This document shows, one piece after another, positions 37,201 to 47,297 of a stretch of 64,000 nucleotides of DNA; positions within the stretch are counted from its first letter, which is position 1; each line of letters opens with the position of its first letter. A program made the translations under genes and the position numbers. The stretch is from Thecamonas trahens ATCC 50062. Lineage: Eukaryota; Apusozoa; Apusomonadida; Apusomonadidae. The notes beneath the pieces are model-generated. The model searched no databases, had not been told where the DNA came from, and saw only the letters and a program-made list of their open reading frames with translations. The stretch covers positions 72,875 to 136,874 of the forward strand of contig NW_013657649.1 in the NCBI RefSeq assembly GCF_000142905.1. The letters are read 5' to 3'.

Positions 37201-40200
37201 CTCAGGCCAAAGAGAAATCCGTGGTCCAGCGAGTGGAGAACAGTCGCAAGTCCAACTCGCGCACAAGCACCACCGGCGCCCTCGCATAGCGCCGCATCAA
37301 ACGAGGCTAGCGCACGTGTCCCGGCACCTTGCGATGCGTAGAGCTCGCCTAGATGCACAACGTCATCCACGCCCGCGCTCACTCCGAGTGCAGCAACCGC
37401 CTCAGTCTCCCCGAGCGCCGAGTACACCTCAAGCAGTACGTTGTCCAGGCCGGCGTTGGACCGACACCGTAGGCCCCACGAGTCAACGAAGACGAGGCCA
37501 AAGTGACTCCGCCCGCATGCCACAGCCGCCCGCGCCACAACTGCAGGATCCAGGTCCAGCCACAGGCTCGAGGCCCACTCGAGCGGCTGCTTGTCGGCGT
37601 CGGCAAAGACAGCCTGCCGCCGCAGAAACGCGAGCACCTCTAGCAGCATACCTGCATCCGCCACTGCCTCGCTTCTGGCATCGACTGCGACTGCCGCCTC
37701 GAGCACTCGCGTTGCATCGCCGCTCAGTGCGGTGTGGAGCACAGCTCGCTCTTCTTCATCACTCCGAGTAGCTGCCTCAAAATACAGCAGCGGCAACGAG
37801 AGCGTGACCCACCACGATGAGTGCACCAGCAGCGGCTGCAAGAGCCGAAACAGACCGACGCACGAGACAAAAGAGAGCGCAAGTGCCGCCCGGCGCGCCC
37901 AACCCCACTCGCCTGCGCCGCGGCACATACCCCGAAACGAGTCGGACGCCTCGGCGGCAAACTGCGACACATCCCACTTTGCCTCCTCCGCCGGCGACGC
38001 TTTGAACGGAAACGCAAGGTCCGCACAGAGCCAGACCAGCAGTGATGAGAGCGACGAGCACGTCCCAGACGACGGGACTTGGAGCACGGCTTGCACACTT
38101 CGCGGCAGCTTCCTCTTCACTTGGCCCCACTGTGAGCCCAGTGCGGCCTCGGCCTTCATCAGCAGCAAAAAGCTGAGTCGACTCAAATCCTCGCGTGCAT
38201 CGCCTAGCTGCTCCACAGCTGCCGTGAGAATGACTCGCTTTGCCTCGACCATACTCGCCGTCAGACGCTTGTTCTGGCATGCCTCCAGCGCCCGCATCCG
38301 CGCGCTCCGCACCTCTGGTCCGTACATCGAGTACGAGCCACGCGCACGCTCGCGTGCACGCTCCAGCATGCTAATCACCGCAAGCGAGGCCGAAACCCGC
38401 TTGCCGCTGCTGTTGAGCGGTGCCATCCGAAGCCATGCCTCATCGCGCGCCTCGCGGGTCCGCCGCGCCTCAAACAGCGAGCCAAGTGCCCCAAGACTGC
38501 CCAGCACGCTCGCCGCAAGCACCGCACGTTCGCCGTCAGCCCGCCGTGCGATGCCCCACACCCGCTCGACAAGTGTGGCCAGAAGCGCGCTCCCAGCGTT
38601 GGACACCACCTCGTCATCCGAGAGCACAATTCGCGGGCCCGCATGTAGCCAGCCTTCCATGTGGACAGCCAGCGCACGAAGCGCGACTTCTTGGACCCGC
38701 GCTTCGCGGGTCGCAAGACCAGCCAGGTGCTCAGCCAGCTGGACAAACCAGTACGCCGCAGCCTTGGCCTCGGAGCTTGCTGCCGCACACGCCGCACCTC
38801 TTCCAGCCGACGATGATCGCCGCCGGCGCATCGATGGCTTGTGCTGGCCGGCATCGTCATTGCTCCGCCAGCCTCGCACCACCTCTTGCAGAGCGGCGAC
38901 ACGCTCGTCTGCATTCGCATCGAGCGCGAGTACCGCATACCCGTACACACTTTCGATTCGCCACTCGCTGGCTGGCAAGAGAACAAGGCCCAGCAGAGAG
39001 ACAGCCTTGATCTGGACCGACAGCTGCATGTCAGAGCGTGCAAGACCAGCCGTGTGAGCTACCAGCAGCTCGCCTAGCTGCGCCACCACCTCACTCCTGC
39101 CGTTTGTCACCAGCCAGCCTAGCACTGCAAGCGCCGACTCGGCTAGTGCGGCGTCGTCGCCCAGCACCCGCACACAAGCGTTGACCACCAGGCCTGCGAG
39201 GTGTCCCTCGTTGAGCACTCGATCACCAAGCACCCGCCGCGCTGCCCACACCAACTGCTTAAAGAGCGTCTGCTTGTGCTCACTCCGCTTCGCCTGTGCA
39301 ATCCATCCGTTAAAGTGCAGAAAAAGCGCATGGACGCACGCGCTGGTCATGACGTCGCCGTGGTTCGACTTGGTCAACTGCACCAGTGCCTTCTCCACCA
39401 CCTCGGGCGAGTACGCAATAACCTCTGCCGTCGCGCAGGCATGTCCGACCTCATCAGGGCTTTCTCCAGACAGCCGCGCCAATTCGGGCCTGCCGCCGTC
39501 GTCATCATCATCATCATCATCGTCGTCGTCATCGTCGTTGACACAGACATCAAGGCTAGCTAGCTCTTGCAGCCGCCTTGTTACATCGGTCGAGCCGACA
39601 TGCCACTCGTCGGGGAACTCGACCAGTTTCGCAGCCTCTCCTGGCGAGAGCGCTACACTCCGCAGTAGCCAGATGACCATGAGGTCAAGGTTGGCGTTGG
39701 CGGTGGCATCCAGTGACGGAACTTTGAGCAGCTTCGGCAGATACTCACCCATCAGAGTGTCGGCAAGCGCGTAAGCGGAGTCGTGGCCAGCCGAGAAGAG
39801 CGGGACGAAACCGGCGAAGACCGGTCCAAACACCGCGTTCACCACCTTGCGCACCGACGAGAGGCCGGCCAGCTGGGCGAGTACCTTGAGCGCATCAGTC
39901 CACCGGGCGAGCACCAGCCGCGGCACAATGGCCGGCAGGAGCTGGCTCCACCAGAGCGGCCCGTCACGCGCCACCTGGCCACACCCGCAAACACCAGCCA
40001 TCAACTCGCCTAGCTGGCGAAGGGTAGAAGCATCGCCGTCTGCAGCGGAGAGCCACTGGGCCACCAAAAAGCCGGCATGGCGGGCCGCCCACTCGCAGGG
40101 GCAACCAAAGCCGAGTGCCTTGGCCCCAGTTTCCAGTCGACCCTTGGCCATTGAGCCCAGAGCAGGAACGTGCGCACTCACTCGCAGCAACTCGAGCACA

Positions 40201-43200
40201 GCATAGCACTCGTGTGAGATCGAGGCTTGCGCAAGTGCCGGCTGCAGCTGCGCAAACAGCATGTACGCGCCAGCCGCAGAAGCGCGCTGTTCGTCCAGCA
40301 TCAAGTTCGAGATGTCGTCGAGGAGCATTGAGTGGAAGCTCGGCTTGAGCGACGAGAACAGTGCCTGGACCGCTCTGGTGCAGCTTGCTCGCACCCCAGG
40401 CGCCGCGTCTGCAAAGCCGGCCATCAGTACCTCGATCGCGAAACAGTCATTGAGCGGCGATAGGTGGACGGCGGGAAAGACCCGCCCGGCCAGCAAGCTC
40501 CGCGCCCGCCAGCCCACAACCTGTTCCTTCATCCCTGGCACAATGACATGGAGCACAGCATCGCCAAAGGCGGAAAGCAGTGACTGACCATTGCAACTCT
40601 GGTCAGCAGCAACAACCGCTTGCGCCGCGACAACCGGCACCACCTCTACCACCCGCGTCAGCTCGAGTACCACCATCGCCACCAGCGCATGCGTGCCGAC
40701 CACCCGCACTTCGAGCCACTTGGTCAACTCGAGAGCCACAGGCATGACAGAGGCCAAACACACCGACACAAACTTGGCCTTGTCGTCGGTTGTAGCGCTT
40801 GGCTCAGCGGCAACCAGGGCGCGTCCGACCGCACAGTACCCGATTGCCAGTGAAGACAGCGCCAGGCACCCCAGTCCAGGATCCTCGACCATGACCACCA
40901 CGTCGCGGTGCAGCGTGGTTTCCAGCCGAGTCCGCATCGGTGAGAGCCATTGCTCGTGGACCTCGCCCAGCGTGTCGGCCCAGGCAGTGTCGTCGTCAAC
41001 CGAGTAGGCGAGAGCGGCGGCAGCGCAAGTGACTCCGTCCATGGCGGCAAGAAGGACCGCGCCGGGGGCGCTGATCTGCGGCGTCAGCAATGCATCAACA
41101 ATATGGACTGAGCCCTCGCGCGCCATGGCACCTGGCGACTCCTGGAGGGCCACAACCCCAGCAACCGACGGCGACGTGATCGTGAGCATGTCGGGCGGCC
41201 CGCTGCGCGATGCGCCAGCCACGTCGTCGCCGCCGACCATCTTGCGCCGCTTGCGCTTCCGCCCGAAGATCGACGATGCCTGTGACGCATGGCTCGTCTC
41301 AGAGCCGAGTGAAAACCCGTCGTCAATGTCCTGGGACAGACTCGTGCTGTCGTCAAATATCCGAAACCGACCAAGGCCGTCCCCTCTGCGAAGTCCCGGG
41401 TCAAAGGCATCGCGCGAAGTTCGGCCGGTGAGCAGTCTGCTCGAGCCGGCCGCTTGCGGCGATGGGCTTGGCCCGAGGCTGTTGCGCGTCCACTTGGCAA
41501 GATCTATGTCGGCTAGCACGGCATTGACCACCGCGCTAAGGCCCGAGTAGCCGTCGATAAGAACGGCTGCTGCAACCCGTGTGGCCATGGCAGCGGCGAT
41601 GGCGCCGAGGCTGGCGAGTGCAGCGATAAAAGAGTCGAGCCCCACGCTGGCTGCCAGCATAGCCACGCCCTGCCCTGGGCTTTTGATGGCAGCCTCGACC
41701 GTCCGTGTCGCAGGTAGAACGACCTGGGCCATGACTTTGCCAGCGGCATCGGCCAGAGCGTCAAGTATGTTGCTCGCGTGGGCATCAGCGCCACCGTCGG
41801 TCTCGTACAGTACGGAAACAGCACAAGCATGGGCCAGCGCGCAGCACCCGCGCTCAGCGGCTGCCATCTGGGCGGCAGGTGAGAGGCTGGCAATGGTTGC
41901 ACAACTGCCTCGTTGCCGCTTTTGGCCAGTCTGTGCGGATGTAGCAGCCGGAGCCAACGCAGCCTCGACCAGACTGGACAATACCGCTGTCAATGACTCG
42001 AGCCCGGCTGGATCGTTGCTAGTAGCGAGAAGCCCTCTGGAGGAGAACGACGGACGGGGAGGAATACGATCGAGAACCTCAGCCAGAACGTTCGGCGTGA
42101 GGGTCACGCGCCCGAGCTCATGAAGGGCCGAGCATGCCGAGGGCACACGGCGCGGATCGGCGTGTCCGTCAAGGACTGCCTGCGGAAGCGCCGCGGCAGG
42201 GAGCCGCAGCAAGGGCGCGGATGAGTGGACAGCCCGAGCAGCAAGTGTTAGCAGCATGTCTTCGAGGACAGCGGCGTGGCTTGCGGTGGAACGCCATGTT
42301 GGGACAAGCGATGGTGCAGCTAGCGACGGAAGCGCTTGCTCAGTGACTCGCAGCGGGAGCGAGGTGCTCAAAACAGCTGCAAAGGTGGTGAGGTCAGTGA
42401 CGCTGGCGCTTTCAGCCCCAGTTGCTGTTAGCGCGACCAGAAAGTCGAGGGCAGCAAGGGCATGCAAGTGATCAGGGTGACCGGGTGGATTCCCAAGCGC
42501 ATCGCCAGTGAACTGCTTGCGAAGAAGCGCAAAAACCGGAGCCGGAAGACATGGCTGGCGTTGGCGACGACAACACTCGACAGCGCCGGCGCCAGCTCGG
42601 GGATCGATAGAAGGCGGGTAGTCATGCAGATAAACGGAGAGGCAACGTGAGGATCAACGAGCGGGGCGCAGCGGAGCGCAACGTCGACAAACTCAAGCCA
42701 AGCTGCCGGACCGGGGGAGAGGGCGACTAGATGTGCGGCAGGCTGGAGCACGACGCCGGCGTGCGCAATAGCACCGGCAGCAAAGAGCGCATTGGCGTGG
42801 AGCTCGGTTTTGTCGGGTTGCAGTCCCTCCAGCACGTTGATAAGCGGCCCAAGGAGAAGGCGGCTGCCGACGAGCTGGCCGACGATCATGCTCAGCTGCG
42901 GAGGAACAACTACGCCGGCGGTAAGGATGTCTGCGACGAGGCGGCAGCCATGTAAGACAAGGTAACCGAGGAAAAGAAGCCACGACGAGGCGGCCATCTC
43001 GTCGAGCGACGACGACTCGACGTCGAGGGCAGCTACGGCGGAGCTGACAAGGCGCATAAGCGGCACAGTGTGTTTCCGCGGCGGCGACGACGCCAACTGA
43101 GTGTGGTACCAGGCGGCAGCGGCGGTGGCAAAGGCATCGATACCGAGCGGCGACGGAAGGCCGTGGGTCACATACCGATCGTCGGCTGGCGCCACAGCAT

Positions 43201-44474
43201 ACGGTGGTGGCGCGCCCGCGGTCGGCGGCGCTAGGCTGAGCGGAACGCCGGCCGATGAGTCAGTGACCTTGATCTGGCTCTTGATATTGTTCAAAAGGGA
43301 GCCTGCAGAGAACTCGGCGATGGCGCGCTCGACGAGACGCGGCATGCCGGGCAGGAGCTTACCGGTGGTGCCGGGTGACGCCAGCCGCAGCATGAGCTGG
43401 ACGAGGAGGCAGAGCTGCGAGCGAAGCGCAGCGCGCGGGCCCGGCCCGTCGAGCTCGCCGGTCCAGGCAGCTTCGAGGAAGCCCATCAGTGGGCCGCGCC
43501 ACAGCTCAAGGACAACCTCAACCGAGTTGAGTCCATATCGGACGAGAATGAGGTTGACTAGGGTGACAAGGGCGGTAGCAAGCTTGCTCGCGGCATGGCG
43601 AGGGCCGAGCGCGGCCAGCGTTTGGCTCAGCTGGCCGAGCATGTCGTTGACAATTTCGGGCTTGACATCGCACACATCGGCAGTGATGAGAGACTGTAGC
43701 GCCGATGCGGCGAGCTTGCCCAAGTCGGGCGAGAGGTCTGGGTCGACCACGAGGGCTGTCCGGCGGACCAGGGTGTCGACGAGCTTGGAAACGACTTCAT
43801 GGTCATCGGCGAGCTTGGACGCCACCAGCGGTGAGGAGAGGCAGTCGATGAGGATGCGAAGATAGTGTCGGCCATAGCCGCAGACGAGCAAGTCGTTGTT
43901 GACAACAAGGACAGCGTGTTCAAAGAAGGCCAGCGCCTCGGGGTAAAGCACCTGCTCGCGCGAGTCGAGGACCATGGCGATAATGGAATGCATGGCAGCG
44001 CCCGGCCGGTCGCCGTTGGAAGCCGTGCCAAAAGCGGCCATGCCCATGGCAAACACGCTTCGCCCAACAGCCGATCCGCTGCGGACCTTCTTCACCACGG
44101 CGTCGCCCTCACGGTTGACAAGCGTCGTGAGAGCCTTGACCACCTCCATCCATGTCACAAGGTTGCGCTCGCCACGTAGCTCGACCTGCCTCGTGTTGCG
44201 GTCGAGAACATCCTGAACAGCCTGCACACTACTGGCTTCCCCTCCCAGAAGCTGGTCGTACAAGCTCAGCCCGGCCTACACACACCCATGGTCCACAAGT
44301 GAGTACCATCGTCGCCCACCGTCCGAAAAAGGTCGCACTCTGCGCCCAGCCTTCCTACCCCCCAAACCACCCCCCCCCGGCCCCCCACCTACATACCTTA
44401 CGGTCGCGAGCCTTTGTCGAAACCAGCTTCTTACACATGGTCTCCAATCGCTCATTCTCTTGTATCCACGCCAT
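34256..44474 (-). CDS. ATM: ATM/Tel1 PI3K-like DNA-damage kinase
   Basis: Apical kinase of the double-strand-break response, nuclear, about 3,365 residues. Exon 1 encodes MAWIQENERLETMCKKLV and STKARDRK, a TAN motif (LVSTKARDRK) diagnostic of ATM/Tel1. Long HEAT-type helices follow, with a 13-Asp run near 39,510. The FAT domain lies about 35.5-37.5 kb. The kinase domain (about 34.6-35.4 kb) has QLVKGRDDMRQDAVMQQVF, the catalytic loop GDRHSFNILLD and HIDLGVAFEQGR. VPELVPFRLTADVVDGMG is ATM-specific. The FATC tail is ISGQVNKLILEA to FFGWAPFV. Three frames are involved: joins at about 42,466 (one base missing in TT) and 35,398 (one base extra in GG) look like consensus errors, since flanking family blocks continue directly. 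One intron at 44276-44396. Confidence 0.92.
44276..44396 (-). other. Intron 1 of ATM (121 nt)
   Basis: The donor follows the codons for ARDRK (AAG then GTATGT) and the acceptor TGTGTGTAG precedes GCCGGGCTGAGC. Both sides are phase 0. Splicing joins the TAN motif to AGLSLYDQLLGG. The exon-2 frame has an in-frame TAG exactly at the acceptor, which supports the boundary. Confidence 0.85.
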
Positions 44475-44986
44475 GTGGCAGAGTAGACTGGCCGCTAACC
44501 CCCCCCTGCCACAGAGCTGAATGTAGTACCACCGCTCGCTCATGGCCGACTTCGTGATCGTGATCGCCGGCTGCTCCTTGACCGCCCGGCCAACGAGCCC
44601 ACCAACCGTTCTTCCGTGGCACCGGCCGCTCCCCTGCTGCTGACAGTGGCACCACACGTCTGCACAAGCCATGGTACGAGGCCAAAGTAGCTACAGATAG
44701 CTTGTCCCGTAGGAGTCGTAGCATATATTCCCCTTGCAGGTTGACATTGGGAGGGGTGGGGGGGGGGGGGGGGAAGGGCTTGGAGGGCGTGGGGGTGGAG
44801 GGTCGGTCGGTGCGGTTGAAATTTGCGCGCGCGCCCCTGCTACCTGCGCCCGCTACCAGCCAGGCATAGACGGAGAGGGCGGGAGAGCGAGGAGGGGACA
44901 GAATGGGTGTAACAAAGAGACAGTGGGGGAGTGTGTGCGACTTATGGGTGTGATGGTGTGGGCATGGGTATGCTGGACTGTGCTGT
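44475..44986. promoter_or_regulatory. Divergent spacer between ATM and NME7, with a long G run
   Basis: Probable promoters of both genes, and perhaps a first non-coding or short coding exon of NME7. It contains a G run of about 16 near 44,759-44,774 and GT-rich sequence. No further gene seen. Confidence 0.4.
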
Positions 44987-46149
44987 GTGCGGCTGCGTGG
45001 GGGGGGGGGGGGGGACCGGGGCCGCCGGCAGGCATCGGTGCTCGACGAGCGGTTTGCGTTTCTGGTGGAGTGGCATGATGCGCTTGCGTCGCTGATGCGG
45101 CGTTACCATCTGTTCTACTACGTGGAGGATTCGACGCTGGAGATGTACGACATCAAGAACCGGCGGACGTTCCTGAAGCGGACACGGTATGAGGACATCG
45201 AGCTGAGCGACCTGTACATCGGGGCGACGGTGACGGTGTACTCGCGGCAGCTGCATGTGATCGACTACGGCGATGAGTACACGGCCCAGACGATCGGGTC
45301 GCAGCTAGAGCGAACACTGGCGCTCATCAAGCCGGATGCATACATCTCGATGGGCAAGATTGTGGACGAGGTGTCAAAGGCCGGGCTCTCTGTGGCGCAG
45401 GCGCGGATGGTGAAGCTGACGGAGCGGCAGGCGGCGTCGTTCTATGCTGAGCACGCGGAGCAGCCATGGTTTGGCGATCTTGTTGGGTTTATGACGTCAG
45501 ATGCGGTCATTGCGCTCGAGCTTGCCGGGCCGTCGGCCATCTCCAAGTGGCGGGCGCTGATGGGCGCGACGGATCCGGCCAAGGCCGAGCCCGGGACGAT
45601 CCGGGCCAAGTTTGGCCATAACGCGACGGCTAACGGCGTGCATGGGTCGGACTCTGCGGCGTCTGCGGCGCGCGAGCTGGAGTTTTTCTTTTCGGGCGCG
45701 GTCTCGTTCGATCAGACTGCTGTCTTTGACAACTGCACGGCGGTGGTGATCAAGCCGCACGCGGTGCTGTCAGGCGACATGGGCCCGATCCTTGACGCCA
45801 TCCTCTACCAGGGCTTTGAGATTTCTGCCCTGCAGATGTTCCGCCTCTCTGTGGCGGACGCCGAGGAGTTCCTCGAGGTGTACAAGGGCATGGTCCCCGA
45901 GTATTCGCTCATGGTCGAGCAGCTGACCTCGGGCCCGTGCCTCGCACTGGAGATCCGCGCTGAGTCGGCCGTCGCCGCCTTCCGCGACTTTGCAGGCCCG
46001 GTCGACCCGCAGGTGGCGGCCGCGGTCCGGCCGGACACCCTCCGCGCCCGCTTTGGCGTCACCACCGTCAAGAACGCCATCCACTGCACCGATCTCGAGA
46101 CCGACGGCGAGCTCGAGGTTGCCTACTTTTCCGCATTCTCCAGGAGTAG
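44987..46149 (+). CDS. NME7: NME7-type nucleoside diphosphate kinase (DM10 + two NDK domains)
   Basis: Axoneme/centrosome-associated NDK family member. The DM10 domain (RRYHLFYYVEDSTLEMYD, NRRTFLKRTRY, RQLHVIDYGDEYT) is followed by NDK-A (LALIKPDAYISMGKI) with the catalytic His in NGVHGSDSAASAARE. NDK-B (AVVIKPHAVLSG) has its His in KNAIHCTDL. The frame as given runs to 46291 with a foreign tail. One extra T in the TTTT at 46127-46130 gives VAYFFRILQE and a stop at 46147-46149, matching the short ending of other NME7 proteins, so I end it there. The 5' end is uncertain: the frame opens at a GTG at 44987 and crosses a G run at 45000-45014. A first exon spliced to the acceptor near 45031 is likely. 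Confidence 0.88.
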
Positions 46150-46403
46150 AGCCCCTCTGAGTAGAGTCATTGAACACTGTCTTGCCCCCTGTTGCACCGG
46201 CTGTAAGGCCGAGGGTGTCTTTCAGCCCCGGCTCCCAGCACGACGTGGCATTGACGCGCAATTCGGTGAGCGGAAGGCTGTCGGCCGCTAGTGGCAAGCC
46301 GCAAGCAGCCTGGGCGGGGTGTGTACACACGTCTCTCCGGCGTCTTCATCTCGACTGGAACCCCCCCTCTTTCCCTCTGCCCCTTCCTGTCTTCTCATTG
46401 ACG

Positions 46404-47276
46404 ATGACATCAGGGTTGGCGCTCTCGCTGGCGGTGGCTGCGGCTGCGGTGCTGTGCGCAATGGCGAGCTCTGTACCCGAGACCACCGAGGTAGTTGCTC
46501 TCAAGCAGACCACTTCGCCGACTCTTGCTGCCCTGGAGGGCGAGTGGGTCGGCAACATGTGTGGTCTGTGTGGCTGTCCTGCTGCCTGCACCCGCCCCTA
46601 TCAAGTCTCGAGTACGTGTGTGTGTGTGTGTGTGTGGGGGGGGGGGGGGGGTCAGAGGACGTGACGTGACTCACACTGATGCGATGACGATCACGATGGT
46701 GGTGGTCGGGGGCGGAAACGATGACCATGGCGTGGGTGGTGGTGGTGGGGCGGGTGATGGTGGTGGGACGGAAATGTTGACGGTGGGACCGGTGGTGGTG
46801 CAGACGTCAACATCAGCATTGATCTCGAAGGTAGGTTGCGGTTCTCGCGGCCAGCGCGGACACTGTGCTCGGACTCGTTTGAAGCCGGCATCACCGAGCA
46901 CATCATCGAAGGAATCGACGAGAGTGGGAGCTGCTTGGCTGTGGCAACAGGCGACATTGACCACCCGATCCACTACTCGATCGAGTTTGACACGGTCCAC
47001 CTGAGAATGGCGTACGCGCCGGACCTCCAGTTCTGCCCGACGCTCCCGCACGTCCCATCGTGCTCGTGCACCTCGTACGGGACGCCAGTTTCGGGTTTTA
47101 CCGCCTCATTCGTGCGGGCCGGCCTCGGACTCGAGCCGAAGCCGTGCCACTTTGTGAAGAACGAGATGACCCTTCGCAGCCCGCTGACATATGTGTTCAA
47201 GGTCGCGCTGGTCATGGGCGTCATCACCACAGGCATCGAGTGGTTCATTCAGCGGTATTTGCAGGACGTGCCCTAA
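46404..47276 (+). CDS. Small type-I membrane protein, two exons, unknown family
   Basis: Not recognised. The spliced protein is 226 residues. It has a signal peptide (MTSGLALSLAVAAAAVLCAM), a Cys-rich luminal start (GNMCGLCGCPAACTRPYQ), a beta-rich ectodomain of about 140 residues with further Cys, and one C-terminal membrane segment (VFKVALVMGVITTGIEWFI) with a short tail QRYLQDVP. Exon 1 is 46404-46611 and exon 2 is 46804-47276. The junction reads YQVSSNVNISIDLEGRLRF, and total exon length is a whole number of codons. Its stop lies 21 bp from the convergent RUN-RH gene. Secretory-pathway or surface location is inferred. Confidence 0.7.
46612..46803 (+). other. Intron with GT repeat, G run and GGTGGTGAT-like sequence (192 nt)
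   Basis: Donor GTACGT at 46612; acceptor GGTGCAG ending 46803. Inside are a (GT)n tract, a run of about 15 G near 46,636-46,650, and GGTGGTGG/GATGG repeats. Splicing keeps phase and yields a continuous protein with signal peptide and membrane anchor. Confidence 0.75.
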
Positions 47277-47297
47277 GACTTTGACACGTCATGCAGC

